Part shown: one piece after another, positions 16,557-24,472 of the stretch
How the letters are laid out: every line of letters starts with the position of its first letter
Numbering within the stretch: the first letter of the stretch is position 1
Assembly: GCA_036159995.1 (NCBI GenBank)
Contig: JAYYEI010000049.1
Coordinates: 1-64,000, forward strand
Direction of reading: 5' to 3'
Length of the DNA: 64,000 nucleotides
Source: UBA8752 sp036159995
GTDB lineage: Bacteria; Bacteroidota; Bacteroidia; Flavobacteriales_D; Sanyastnellaceae
Translations under genes and position numbers: made by a program
The notes under the pieces: model-generated
Database searches by the model: none
What the model was told of the DNA's origin: nothing
The model's input: only the letters and a program-made list of their open reading frames with translations

Positions 16557-17849
16557 TCAGGAATTCATGGCGTCCTCGATGGCCTCGGCGTCCAGCGGGA
16601 TGTCGCCCATCAGGTCGTCGAATCCGTCCTCGGTCACGACGATGTCGTTTTCGAGGCGGATGCCCAGTCCTTCTTCCAGGATGTAGATGCCGGGCTCGAC
16701 GGTGAACACGTGGCCGGCGCGGATGGGCTCGTGCCATAGGCCCACATCGTGGACGTCGAGTCCGATGAAGTGAGACGTGCCGTGCATGAAGTACTTCTTG
16801 TAGGCGGGCCAGGCGGGATTCTGCTTGGCGACGTCGTGCTTGTCGATGAGGCCCAGCCCGAGGAGCTGCTCGGTCATGAGCTCGCCCACTTGCTTGTGGT
16901 AATCGTGGAGGCTGACGCCAGGGCGCAGCAGCTTCGTGGCATCGCGCATCACGCTGAGCACGGCGTCGTACACCTTGCGCTGGCGGTCGGTGAAGCGGCC
17001 GGACACCGGCAGGCACCGGGTCATATCACTCGCATAATTCCCGTACTCGGCGCCGACATCCATCAGCAGCACATCGCCGTCCTGGCAGACCGCGCTGTTT
17101 TCGATGTAGTGCAAGACGCAGGCGTTGGCCCCGCTGGCCACGATGGGCGTGTAGGCGAACCCGCGGGAGCCCTTGCGCACAAACTCGTGCAGGTATTCGG
17201 CCTCGACTTCGTACTCGGTGACGCCGGGCTTGAGGAAGTTCATCACGCGGTTGAACCCGTCGCGGGTGATGCCGCAGGCGTGGCGCATCCGCTCGATTTC
17301 CTCGGCACTCTTCACGCTGCGCGTGCGGTGCAGGATGGGCGCGGCCCGCTCGATGCGGACGTGGGGGTAGGTCTCACAGAACCACTGGTTGAACCGGGCC
17401 TCGCGGGTCTCGACCACGATTTTGGCGCGGGTGTGCTCGTTTTGGTGGAGGTAACAGCAACTGCATTCGGTGACCAACCGCTGAATGGTCCGCTCGAGCA
17501 TGGACAGCCACTGGATCTGCTTCACGCCGGTTTGGGCGGTGGCTTCCGCCTTGGTCAGCTTGGCCCCTTCCCAGATGGCGATCTCCTCGTTGGTCTCGGT
17601 GACGAACAGGATCTCCCGGTCGGCCGGATTGTGGGCGTCGGGGAAGAGGAGCAGTACGGTCTCCTCCTGGTCCACGCCGGTGAGGTGGAGCATGTTGGAG
17701 TCCTGACGGAAGGGCAGGGTGCCATCGGCGCTGGTCGGGTAGACGTCGTTGGAACTGAACAGGGCCATCGCTCCGGGGCTCAGGGCATCGGCAAAGGCGG
17801 CGCGGTTGCGGATGTAGTTCTCGGCGGACAGGGGCGGGTAACGCAGCAT
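16557..17849 (-). CDS. Xaa-Pro aminopeptidase (M24B, AMP_N domain)
   Basis: The protein has 430 residues, matching the pepP type. The N-terminal AMP_N domain (about residues 8-145, with SSNDVYPTSADGTLPFRQDSNMLHLTG) precedes a pita-bread catalytic domain. Metal ligands are visible: the two Asp in DVGAEYGNYASDMTR, the His in HGTSHFIGLDVHD and the two Glu in VEPGIY and IRLENDIVV. It removes N-terminal residues that precede proline and probably acts in the cytoplasm. TACCTTCG (17854-17861) ends 4 nt before the ATG, so the transcript is predicted leaderless; miaE follows 3 bp downstream. Confidence 0.95.
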   Translation of the reverse strand: MLRYPPLSAENYIRNRAAFADALSPGAMALFSSNDVYPTSADGTLPFRQDSNMLHLTGVDQEETVLLLFPDAHNPADREILFVTETNEEIAIWEGAKLTKAEATAQTGVKQIQWLSMLERTIQRLVTECSCCYLHQNEHTRAKIVVETREARFNQWFCETYPHVRIERAAPILHRTRSVKSAEEIERMRHACGITRDGFNRVMNFLKPGVTEYEVEAEYLHEFVRKGSRGFAYTPIVASGANACVLHYIENSAVCQDGDVLLMDVGAEYGNYASDMTRCLPVSGRFTDRQRKVYDAVLSVMRDATKLLRPGVSLHDYHKQVGELMTEQLLGLGLIDKHDVAKQNPAWPAYKKYFMHGTSHFIGLDVHDVGLWHEPIRAGHVFTVEPGIYILEEGLGIRLENDIVVTEDGFDDLMGDIPLDAEAIEDAMNS

Positions 17850-17853
17850 GCCC

Positions 17854-17861
17854 CGAAGGTA
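17854..17861 (-). promoter_or_regulatory. -7 box TACCTTCG of the Xaa-Pro aminopeptidase
   Basis: This exact TAnnTTCG box on the minus strand ends 4 nt before the ATG at 17849. Confidence 0.55.
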
Positions 17862-17875
17862 CGGACCGCGGCCGG

Positions 17876-18769
17876 TCAGACGCGGGTGACGCGGACGAGG
17901 GAGCCGGTTGGCAACACCTGCCCGGTGCCACTCCGCAGGCAGAGTTCACCCGCCTCGATGGCGGCGTCGGGCAGTGCGGCCCGCCAGAAGTTCTCGAGTG
18001 AGGACGGGCTCATCCCCGAGTAGGTGTTCATGATGACCGACCCGCCCGGAGCCACGATGCCCGCCGCGGACCGGATGAGGTGGCCGACTTGCTCCTCCAG
18101 CTTCCATTTCTCCCCCTTCGGCCCGAGGCCCCAGGCCGGTGGGTCCATGACGATGAGGTCGTAGGTGTTGCCGCGGCGCCATTCGCGCTGGACAAATCGG
18201 AGGGCATCCTCGATACACCACCGGATGCCATCCAGGCCGGAGAGCTCCATGTTCATCCGCGTCCAAGTGACCACCTGCTTGATGGCGTCCACGTGGGTCA
18301 CCTCGGCGCCGGTCGCCCGGGCCGCAAGCGAGGCCCCTCCGGTGTAGGCGAAGAGGTTCAGGACGCGCTTTCCCGGTCCGAGCCGGTCAGCCATCCAGCG
18401 CCAGTTGGCGGCCTGCTCCGGGAACAGTCCGACGTGCTTGAAGCGGGTCAGCTCGAGGGAGAAATGCAGGGTGTGCGCGTCGCTGAGGGGGTAGCGGATC
18501 TCCCAGTTGTCCGGCACGCTCTGGTGGGGTTCCCAATGGCCTTTGGTCCTTCCAGTGGGGACGAATTCGGCCGCGGAGACCCGCCGCCACTCCGACTCGG
18601 TCAGGCCGCGGTCCCAGATGGCGTGGGGCTCGGGCCGGATGAGCACGAGGTCACCGAAGCGCTCGAGCTTGCTGCCGCCCCCCGAGTCGAGCAACTCGTG
18701 GTCCCGCCATCCCGAGGGGAACCAGCGGTGCAGGCCGGTCGGGGTCGGCGATGTAGGGTCGGAGGACAT
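17876..18769 (-). CDS. Class I SAM-dependent methyltransferase, RlmI/RlmK-like
   Basis: The protein has 297 residues. SAM-binding motif I is NLFAYTGGASLAA (near residue 140) followed by an acidic VTHVDAIKQ. Motif IV is DPPAWGLG, typical of rRNA base methyltransferases. A post-motif Cys of the m5C type is not obvious. The architecture (beta-rich N-terminal part, no PUA domain) matches PF10672-type proteins close to 23S rRNA (cytosine-C5) methyltransferases. The exact RNA target cannot be read from the sequence. It lies 26 bp upstream of the Xaa-Pro aminopeptidase on the same strand and is divergent from the RNase R gene. Confidence 0.82.
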   Translation of the reverse strand: MSSDPTSPTPTGLHRWFPSGWRDHELLDSGGGSKLERFGDLVLIRPEPHAIWDRGLTESEWRRVSAAEFVPTGRTKGHWEPHQSVPDNWEIRYPLSDAHTLHFSLELTRFKHVGLFPEQAANWRWMADRLGPGKRVLNLFAYTGGASLAARATGAEVTHVDAIKQVVTWTRMNMELSGLDGIRWCIEDALRFVQREWRRGNTYDLIVMDPPAWGLGPKGEKWKLEEQVGHLIRSAAGIVAPGGSVIMNTYSGMSPSSLENFWRAALPDAAIEAGELCLRSGTGQVLPTGSLVRVTRV

Positions 18770-18867
18770 GGGACCGGGAAGTTCGCAAGGGAACGGTCAC
18801 AACTGTTGTTTTTCCGCGTCGAATCCTCGCCGGGGCTCACCACCTTGCCTGAAAATCAGTCTGGGCC

Positions 18868-21126
18868 ATGGCCGGCAAACGCAAAGGAGGAGGGAAGAGG
18901 AAGTCGGGCGGCCGCAGGGTTGGCCACGATGGGCTGGGCGGTGGCGGCCAGCGATTGAGCGGAGCGAGCCGCTACCTCGGCGACGTCATGGAGATCTTTC
19001 GGAAGTTACCGGGTCGGCCGCTGAACGCCCGACAGGTGGCCAGCACGATGGGCATCGCCGACACGGACATCCGGGAGATGCTGCACGTGCTCATGCGCGA
19101 GCAGGCTGGAAAGGGTGTGCTCGTGGAGGTCGGCAAGGGCCGCTTCATGCTCCCTGAAAAGGCCGGCCGCGACGGCGGACGGGGCGACCGACGCCGCGGG
19201 CAGGGCCGAAAGGAGGGGGGGCAACGCCAGCACGGCGACGTGGTCACCGGCACGATCCAGATCACCAAGTATGGCAAGGGATTCGTGAGCATTCCCGGCG
19301 AATCCGAGGACATCATGCTGCCCAAAGGCAACACGGGAACCGCCTTCTGGGGGGACACCGTCGAGGTCGGCTGGATGAACCGGGGCCGGCGCAAGGTGCC
19401 GTACGTCGCCCGGGTGGTGAAGCGGGCCCGCGAGCTGTATGTGGTCATGCTGCAGCCCGTCAAGGATTACGCCTTCGGCATCCCCACCGACAAGCGCTTG
19501 CACCGCGACTTCCTCATTCCCGCCCGCTTCCTGCACGATGCCCCGACGGATGTCAAGGTGGCCGTCCGGCTTGAGGATTGGGCCTCGCCCGACGACCCCC
19601 CGATCGCTCAGGTGGTGGAATTGCTCGGCGCACCGGGCGTCCACGAGGCGGAAATGCACGCCATTCTGCTGGAGTACGGTCTGCCCTACCATTTCCCGGA
19701 GGACGTGGAAGCCGAGGCGGAGACCATTCCCAAGGAGCTTGACCCGAAAGAAATCAAGCACCGTCGCGACATGCGGGACGTGACCACGTTCACTATCGAC
19801 CCCGAAGACGCCAAGGATTTCGATGACGCCCTGAGCGTGCGGGACCTCGATAGCGGCCATCTCGAAGTGGGGGTTCACATCGCGGACGTGACCCACTATG
19901 TGCGGCCCGGAAGCCGGATTGAGGAAGAAGCCGTGGAGCGCGCCACCAGCGTTTACCTCGTTGACCGGACCATCCCCATGCTGCCCGAGGTGCTGTCCAA
20001 CAACCTCTGCTCCCTCCGACCCAACGAGGACCGGTACGCGTTCAGCGCCGTCTTCGAACTGGACAAGGACGGGCAAGTGGTGAAGGAATGGTTCGGCCGC
20101 ACCGTGATCCACTCCGATCGTCGTTTCACCTATGCCGAGGCGCAGGAGCGGTTAGAGAGCGGGAAGGGCGACCTCGCCAATGAGGTCCAGCGGCTCGACC
20201 GGCTGGCCAAGAAGATGCGGGCCCGGCGGTTCAAGGCGGGGGGCATCGATTTCAACACCGAGGAGGTCCGGTTCCGCCTCGACGACGATGGAAAGCCCGT
20301 AGAGGTGCTCATCAAGCGCATGCTGGACGCCAACCGTTTGATCGAGGACTTCATGCTGCTGGCCAATGTGCGGGTGGCCAAGTGGATTGCCGGGTGCAAG
20401 GGCCAACGGCCGCCCGGCGCCGTCTACCGCATCCACGATGCGCCCGACCCGACCAAGCTCAAGTCGCTGCGCCAGTTCGTCGCCCAGTTCGGCTACAAGA
20501 TGGCGGACACCGAGCCCGGGCAGGCGCACCGGGCGATCAGCCAACTCTTGAAGATGGCCGAGGGCAAGGACGAGGAACGCATCGTGAAGCAGATGGCCAT
20601 CCGGTCCATGGCCAAAGCCGAATACAGCACCGAGAACATCGGCCACTACGGCCTCGCCTTTGAGCACTACACCCACTTCACGTCCCCGATTCGGCGCTAC
20701 CCCGACATGATGGTGCACCGCAGCCTGCAGCACTACCTCGACGGGGGTGCGGCGCTGGATACCGCGGAGTTGGATGGCCCCTGCGCCCACAGCAGCGAGC
20801 GGGAGAAGCGCGCGGCGGAAGCCGAGCGGGCCAGCATCAAGTACAAGCAGGTGGAGTTCCTCGGCTCGCAGTTGGGCGCCGAATTCGAAGGCGTCGTCAA
20901 CGGCATCTCCAGCAAGGCCGTCTACGTGGAGCTCAACGAGAACAAGTGTGAGGGGTACGTCGACATTCGTGACATCTCCACGGACCGCTTCTCGGTCGAT
21001 CCGGAGCGGCAATGCCTCGTCGGCCTGCACACCGGCCAGGAGATTCACATGGGGGATGCGGTGCGGGTGCGGGTCGTGCGCGCCGATGTCCAGCGCCGCG
21101 AACTGGAGTTCGAGTGGCTGGGCTGA
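18868..21126 (+). CDS. rnr: Ribonuclease R, 3'-5' exoribonuclease
   Basis: The protein has 752 residues. A strongly basic Gly/Lys/Arg N-terminal tail (about residues 2-35) and a winged-helix-like region precede two cold-shock domains, the RNB catalytic domain and a C-terminal S1 domain. The RNB active site DPEDAKDFDDALS carries the conserved Asp residues that bind magnesium. The S1 segment (EGVVNGISSKAVYVEL) binds RNA. RNase R degrades structured RNA, including rRNA and mRNA decay intermediates. A second basic linker (GRGDRRRGQGRKEGGQRQ region, near residue 105-125) separates the winged helix from the first cold-shock domain. The CAU-anticodon tRNA gene starts about 40 bp downstream under its own box. 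Confidence 0.96.
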   Translation: MAGKRKGGGKRKSGGRRVGHDGLGGGGQRLSGASRYLGDVMEIFRKLPGRPLNARQVASTMGIADTDIREMLHVLMREQAGKGVLVEVGKGRFMLPEKAGRDGGRGDRRRGQGRKEGGQRQHGDVVTGTIQITKYGKGFVSIPGESEDIMLPKGNTGTAFWGDTVEVGWMNRGRRKVPYVARVVKRARELYVVMLQPVKDYAFGIPTDKRLHRDFLIPARFLHDAPTDVKVAVRLEDWASPDDPPIAQVVELLGAPGVHEAEMHAILLEYGLPYHFPEDVEAEAETIPKELDPKEIKHRRDMRDVTTFTIDPEDAKDFDDALSVRDLDSGHLEVGVHIADVTHYVRPGSRIEEEAVERATSVYLVDRTIPMLPEVLSNNLCSLRPNEDRYAFSAVFELDKDGQVVKEWFGRTVIHSDRRFTYAEAQERLESGKGDLANEVQRLDRLAKKMRARRFKAGGIDFNTEEVRFRLDDDGKPVEVLIKRMLDANRLIEDFMLLANVRVAKWIAGCKGQRPPGAVYRIHDAPDPTKLKSLRQFVAQFGYKMADTEPGQAHRAISQLLKMAEGKDEERIVKQMAIRSMAKAEYSTENIGHYGLAFEHYTHFTSPIRRYPDMMVHRSLQHYLDGGAALDTAELDGPCAHSSEREKRAAEAERASIKYKQVEFLGSQLGAEFEGVVNGISSKAVYVELNENKCEGYVDIRDISTDRFSVDPERQCLVGLHTGQEIHMGDAVRVRVVRADVQRRELEFEWLG

Positions 21127-21136
21127 CCGGCCTCCG

Positions 21137-21144
21137 TATTTTCG
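21137..21144 (+). promoter_or_regulatory. -7 box TATTTTCG of the CAU-anticodon tRNA gene
   Basis: This exact TAnnTTCG box lies 24 nt before the mature 5' end of the tRNA. Confidence 0.55.
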
Positions 21145-21168
21145 TACAGTCCGCCGAAGGGCGGCAAT

Positions 21169-21245
21169 GCGCTCTTAGCTCAGTTGGTTAGAGCAGGGGA
21201 CTCATAATCCCTGGGTCGCGGGTTCAAGTCCTGCAGGGCGCACCA
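21169..21245 (+). tRNA. tRNA with CAU anticodon (Ile2 or elongator Met)
   Basis: This is a 77-nt cloverleaf including an encoded CCA. The acceptor GCGCTCT pairs with AGGGCGC, and the anticodon loop CTCATAA gives CAT. The T-arm GCGGG-TTCAAGT-CCTGC and the overall pattern resemble lysidine-modified tRNA-Ile(CAU) more than elongator tRNA-Met. A paired first base and a non-GGG anticodon stem exclude the initiator. Confidence 0.93.
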
Positions 21246-21250
21246 AGGTC

Positions 21251-21388
21251 TCAGCCGAGCTGGCCGAGAAGCAGGATGAGGTCGGAGGTCGTGATGATTC
21301 CGTCCCCATTGAGGTCGTAGGCCGCGCTGGCCTTCGTGACGGGCTGCATGAAAAACGAAAGGAGGTTGAGGAGATCGCTAAGCGACAT
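21251..21388 (-). CDS. Possible 45-residue EF-hand/dockerin-like mini-protein or gene remnant
   Basis: The frame runs ATG at 21388 to TGA at 21251. The C-terminal half reads YDLNGDGIITTSDLILLLGQLG, a clear dockerin or EF-hand calcium loop (DLNGDG) plus helix. The N-terminal SLSDLLNLLSFF looks like the helix of a first repeat whose loop is missing. The secreted protein at 53479-54612 has a similar segment near its mature N-terminus (NADGDTLIGTGDVLELLTLFG). It has no signal peptide. It may be a real small protein, driven from the AT-rich region at 21405-21480, or the 3' remnant of a lost secreted gene. It lies between two tRNA genes in the longest gene-poor stretch of the window (21246-21566). 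Confidence 0.4.
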   Translation of the reverse strand: MSLSDLLNLLSFFMQPVTKASAAYDLNGDGIITTSDLILLLGQLG

Positions 21389-21546
21389 GCTGGATGAGAT
21401 TGCCTTTCGACGAAAAGTCAGATAGTTAGGGTGTATACCAATATAAAAATAATAAAAATGCGAATCAAGGGAATAAGTGTCCAGGCCCCCTGAGGCGTCC
21501 GGAAGTGGATTGGAAGGAGCCGAATGGAAGAGAGGCTGATGCGGTG

Positions 21547-21554
21547 TATCTTCG
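21547..21554 (+). promoter_or_regulatory. -7 box TATCTTCG of tRNA-Val(CAC)
   Basis: This exact TAnnTTCG box lies 12 nt before the mature tRNA 5' end. Confidence 0.55.
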
Positions 21555-21566
21555 CCGTCCCTTTTT

Positions 21567-21641
21567 GGGCAATTAGCTCAGTTGGTTCAGAGCGTTCGCC
21601 TCACACGCGAAAGGTCACTGGTTCGAATCCAGTATTGCCCA
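21567..21641 (+). tRNA. tRNA-Val(CAC)
   Basis: This is a 75-nt cloverleaf. The acceptor GGGCAAT pairs with ATTGCCC, and the anticodon loop CTCACAC gives CAC (codon GTG). The T-arm is ACTGG-TTCGAAT-CCAGT and the discriminator is A. CCA is not encoded (ACCCC follows). Confidence 0.95.
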
Positions 21642-21679
21642 CCCCGCCCAAGGGGCCTCGCCCCCAACCCGAGGCTCCG

Positions 21680-21711
21680 GCCCCGCTCCTCCCCAGGAGT
21701 CGGGGCTTTTT
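21680..21711 (+). terminator. Intrinsic terminator after tRNA-Val(CAC)
   Basis: The stem GCCCCG-CTCCT pairs with AGGAG-T-CGGGGC across a CCCC loop with one bulged T, and TTTTT follows. It lies 38 nt after the tRNA. Confidence 0.85.
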
Positions 21712-21746
21712 CTTGCTTCGAGGTGGGCGCTGTTTCTTTGCTGCGA

Positions 21747-21821
21747 GGCCCCGTAGTTCAACGGATAGAATAGACGTTTCCTAAACGTTTGATCCAGGTT
21801 CGATTCCTGGCGGGGCTGCCA
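21747..21821 (+). tRNA. tRNA-Arg(CCT)
   Basis: This is a 75-nt cloverleaf including CCA. The acceptor GGCCCCG pairs with CGGGGCT with a G1-U72 wobble, and the anticodon loop centres on CCT (codon AGG). The T-arm is CCAGG-TTCGATT-CCTGG. The possible -7 box TTTCTTTG (21733-21740) has one mismatch. The flippase frame starts close behind it. Confidence 0.93.
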
Positions 21822-21842
21822 CTTCCCGGCCAACCGAGCGTC

Positions 21843-23144
21843 TTGACTTCCTCCTCCTCCTCCCGACTCGACGGATCCTGGCGCCGCCTCCTGGGCGGAA
21901 GCGGGGTGGTGCTTGCGCTGAAGGTGCTCGGGGCCCTCGGCGGCTTCGTGTTCTCGGTGTGGGTGGCGCGGACATTGGGGGATGCGGCCCTCGGTCGGGC
22001 CGAACTTTTCATCCTGTGGGTGACGGTCGGTGCGACCTTGCTTCGCGGCGGTTGGGAAGGGGCCGTCGTCCGCGCGTTCGGAGCGTGGACGTCTCACGGC
22101 CTTGGTGACCAGGTCCGTCACGCCTTCCGGCGCTGGACGCGGGTGATGGTGGCCATCGGATGTGCAGCTGGCCTCATCGGCTCCCGGCTTTTCACGCCGG
22201 AGCACGGCCTCGGCCCGTCCGAGTGGATCGGCTGGGGCATCGGGGCCTGGGTGGTGATCGGCTGGTTGGCCGAATGTCTGCGGGGCACGGGCCATGTGTC
22301 GACCTATGCACTGTTCCAACCGGGATGGTGGATGCTCCTCGCCGGACTCCTGATCGTCTTCGGGGTGCAGGACCCGGCTATGGCGCTCGTCCTCTCCGCC
22401 CTCGCGATGGCCGGTCTCTCCCTGGCCGGAACCAGCTGGTGGTTCTTCAACCGATACCGAACGTCCGCCGAGGGACAGGGCCAACCAGAGGTGTCCATGG
22501 GCCGTCTCGCCCTGCCCATCTGGATCGGCAGTGTGCTCCACCTTGTGCTGTCCTGGGCGGATACGGCCATGCTGTCGGCGTGGCTCACCGAGGCGGATGT
22601 GGCGCATTACCGGGCCGCCTTCCGCTTGGCCGCGCTGCTCACCTTCACGCAGTTCGCTGTGAACGCGCTTGGCGCCCCCACCTTCGGCGCCTTGCATGCC
22701 GCCGGAGACGGGGAGGGCCTGCGCCGCACTGTCCATCGGATTGGGTGGCTCAACACAGCGGTCGCCGTGCCCGGCCTGCTCTTCCTCCTCGTGCTGGGCC
22801 CTTGGCTTCTCTCCTGGTGGGGGCCCGCCTTCGCCCGGGAAGAGGCCGTGACGGCCCTCGGCCTGTTGGCCGTGTCACAGGCCATCAATGCACTCTCGGG
22901 CCCGGTCATGTACCTGTTGAACATGACGGGTGGAGAACGCGCCGGCCTGGTCATCCTCGGAGTGTCCGCCGTGGTGCAGTTGGCGAGCGGATTGTGGTTG
23001 GTTCCAGTTCACGGCTTGGTGGGTGCAGCCCTCTCGGCGGCCCTCGGCATGGTGGTCTGGAACGGGGTCGGCCTGGTGTGGGTCCGTCGGCAACACGGAT
23101 TCTGGATGGTTTCTTTGGCGAACGGATGGTGGCGTCGCGCGTGA
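21843..23144 (+). CDS. Polysaccharide flippase-like multi-pass membrane protein (MATE/Wzx fold)
   Basis: The protein has about 433 residues from a TTG at 21843. It has roughly twelve hydrophobic segments spread over its length, beginning with VVLALKVLGALGGFVFSVWVARTLG, whose GFVFSVWVARTLG part is the family N-terminal signature of lipid-linked polysaccharide exporters. Such proteins flip undecaprenyl-linked or other glycan carriers across the inner membrane. The first in-frame ATG lies more than 90 codons in, and the frame reaches back into tRNA-Arg, so the start must be a non-ATG codon; TTG 21843 or a GTG near 21907 are candidates. It overlaps the following sulfotransferase, which suggests that the exported glycan or lipid is sulfated. 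No glycosyltransferases are adjacent. Confidence 0.82.
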   Translation: MTSSSSSRLDGSWRRLLGGSGVVLALKVLGALGGFVFSVWVARTLGDAALGRAELFILWVTVGATLLRGGWEGAVVRAFGAWTSHGLGDQVRHAFRRWTRVMVAIGCAAGLIGSRLFTPEHGLGPSEWIGWGIGAWVVIGWLAECLRGTGHVSTYALFQPGWWMLLAGLLIVFGVQDPAMALVLSALAMAGLSLAGTSWWFFNRYRTSAEGQGQPEVSMGRLALPIWIGSVLHLVLSWADTAMLSAWLTEADVAHYRAAFRLAALLTFTQFAVNALGAPTFGALHAAGDGEGLRRTVHRIGWLNTAVAVPGLLFLLVLGPWLLSWWGPAFAREEAVTALGLLAVSQAINALSGPVMYLLNMTGGERAGLVILGVSAVVQLASGLWLVPVHGLVGAALSAALGMVVWNGVGLVWVRRQHGFWMVSLANGWWRRA

Positions 23145-24064
23145 ACTTCTTCCTCATCGGGGCCCCCAAGGCGGGGACCACTTTGATCCATGCCCGCCTT
23201 TCTCGGCATCCGGAGGTCTTCCTGAGCCCGCTGAAGGAGCCGAACCATTTCGCCACCGACATCGACCCCACCCGCTTTTCGGCTGCTTTCCGCGCCAATG
23301 TGCCCGGAGATCTCGAGGGCTACCTGGCCGATCGTCCCCTGAAGCCGCGACAAATCGGATTCGTCCAAGATCCGGAACACTATTCCGCCTTGTTCGAGGG
23401 CGCGGAGAAGGCCCAACGCGTCGTCGGGGAGTGCAGCACGAGCTACCTCTGGTCCACCGAGGCGGCGGCCAATGTGGCAGCGACGCATCCCGACGCCCGC
23501 ATCTTGGTCGTCCTCCGCAACCCTGTGGAGCGGCTTCACTCCCATTGGCTCATGGCCCGCAAATACGGCTTTACCCGCTTGCCGCTGCTCGAGGCCGTGG
23601 AGCAGGACCGTGCGCATCCCGATCCGGGTTGGGGCCGCAGCGAACTCTTCGTGCAGGCAGGCCTGTATGCCGACGCCCTCGGCCGCTGGCAGCAGGCGTT
23701 CCCCGCTGGCAAGGTCAAGGTGCTCCTCAACGAGGAGCTGGACAATCCGGATACGTGGTCGGATCTGGCCGACTGGCTCGGCTTGGACGGCGCCATCCCC
23801 GATGTGGATCGCACCGAAGGCAATCCTGCCGGTCGGGCGCGGTGGGAAGGGCTCAACGCGTGGCTGACCCGGACGGGACTCAAGTCCAGCCTGGGCGCGT
23901 TGCTGCCTGCCGGCATGAAGCGCAAGGTCAGCGGGGCCTGGTACACCGGAGATGACCTTCCCTCTCTCAACGAGGAGGATCGGGCCGCGTTGACCCCGTT
24001 GTTTCAGGCGGACATACGGGCCACGGAGGCCCTGTTGGACAGAAGCCTGAGCCACTGGTGCTGA
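23126..24064 (+). CDS. PAPS-dependent sulfotransferase
   Basis: The protein has 312 residues from ATG 23126. A GTG at 23141 forming a GTGA overlap with the flippase stop is an equally plausible start and gives 307 residues. The 5'-phosphosulfate-binding loop GAPKAGTTLIHARL is near the N-terminus, and the 3'-phosphate-binding strand is VLRNPVERLHSHW (near residue 130), as in heparan-sulfate/NDST-type sulfotransferases. KEPNHFA is another family motif. It should transfer sulfate from PAPS to a carbohydrate or lipid acceptor. Coupling to the flippase gene suggests a sulfated envelope glycan or glycolipid. The acceptor cannot be told from sequence. Confidence 0.88.
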   Translation: MVASRVNFFLIGAPKAGTTLIHARLSRHPEVFLSPLKEPNHFATDIDPTRFSAAFRANVPGDLEGYLADRPLKPRQIGFVQDPEHYSALFEGAEKAQRVVGECSTSYLWSTEAAANVAATHPDARILVVLRNPVERLHSHWLMARKYGFTRLPLLEAVEQDRAHPDPGWGRSELFVQAGLYADALGRWQQAFPAGKVKVLLNEELDNPDTWSDLADWLGLDGAIPDVDRTEGNPAGRARWEGLNAWLTRTGLKSSLGALLPAGMKRKVSGAWYTGDDLPSLNEEDRAALTPLFQADIRATEALLDRSLSHWC

Positions 24065-24086
24065 GGGGGTTGGGGAAGAACACCTC

Positions 24087-24257
24087 GTGTCCGTGCCGAC
24101 TCACGATGGTCGTTGGCTTCGTTGTCTGGAGGTGAGAACGGACGACACGGTCTATCTGTTCCGAATCGATGCCGAGATGTTGGAGGTCCTCGAAGAAGGG
24201 CTGGACATCGATATGGATGTGGAACCTGAAGATGATCTGAACGCGGAAGAGGACTGA
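24087..24257 (+). CDS. Small acidic ORF of 56 residues after the sulfotransferase
   Basis: The frame begins with GTG at 24087 and ends with TGA at 24257. The product starts with VSVPTHDGRWLRCLEV, continues with VYLFRIDAEMLEVLEEGLD and ends in a very acidic tail (DVEPEDDLNAEED). I do not recognise the family. The codon choice (mostly GC-ending) and position 22 bp after the sulfotransferase support a real gene; the non-ATG start and small size argue for caution. It has no signal peptide or membrane segment. A tRNA-Val promoter begins 14 bp downstream. Confidence 0.45.
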   Translation: MSVPTHDGRWLRCLEVRTDDTVYLFRIDAEMLEVLEEGLDIDMDVEPEDDLNAEED

Positions 24258-24271
24258 CGAAAGGGAAATCG

Positions 24272-24279
24272 TATATTCG
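24272..24279 (+). promoter_or_regulatory. -7 box TATATTCG of tRNA-Val(GAC)
   Basis: This exact TAnnTTCG box lies 17 nt before the mature tRNA 5' end. Confidence 0.55.
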
Positions 24280-24296
24280 CCGTCCGATTCAGCAGA

Positions 24297-24371
24297 GGGT
24301 CATTAGCTCAGCTGGTTCAGAGCGCTGCCTTGACAGGGCAGAGGTCACTGGTTCGAGTCCAGTATGACCCA
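24297..24371 (+). tRNA. tRNA-Val(GAC)
   Basis: This is a 75-nt cloverleaf. The acceptor GGGTCAT pairs with ATGACCC, and the anticodon loop TTGACAG gives GAC (codons GTC/GTT). CCA is not encoded. Its 3' third is nearly identical to that of tRNA-Val(CAC) at 21567-21641, so the two are paralogues. Confidence 0.95.
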
Positions 24372-24376
24372 CGACA

Positions 24377-24409
24377 AACCCGGGCCTGAAGAGGTCCGGG
24401 TTTTCTTTT
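24377..24409 (+). terminator. Intrinsic terminator after tRNA-Val(GAC)
   Basis: AACCCGGGCCT pairs with AGGTCCGGGTT (one G-U pair) across a GAAG loop, and TTTTCTTTT follows. Confidence 0.9.
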
Positions 24410-24460
24410 GCTCCGGGAAAATCCCCTGAAGGGGGGATTCGAGCGGCGAAAATTGGACAG

Positions 24461-24468
24461 CACCTTTG
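24461..24468 (+). promoter_or_regulatory. -7-like box CACCTTTG of feoA
   Basis: This matches TAnnTTTG except for the first T and ends 4 nt before the ATG, the same spacing as several other starts here. Confidence 0.4.
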
Positions 24469-24472
24469 CATC

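Noticed and set aside
16749..18023. 424-codon plus-strand frame
   Set aside because: It is antisense to the Xaa-Pro aminopeptidase and the methyltransferase, both of which carry clear catalytic motifs on the minus strand.
21169..21245. Initiator tRNA-fMet
   Set aside because: The first base pair is formed (G1-C72) and the anticodon stem lacks the three G-C pairs of initiator tRNA.
22160..23125. Apparent fusion of a 322-residue segment to the sulfotransferase
   Set aside because: The upstream part is an out-of-frame reading of the flippase. The sulfotransferase homology begins at 23126-23141.
21612..24371. Near-identical 3' ends of the two Val tRNAs as attachment sites of an integrated element
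   Set aside because: The tRNAs are similar over their whole length, as expected for paralogues, and no integrase or recombinase gene lies between them.
24410..24472. Possible riboswitch or iron-responsive leader before feoA
   Set aside because: The interval is only about 60 bp, follows a tRNA terminator, has no conserved fold I can recognise, and the -7 box leaves almost no leader.
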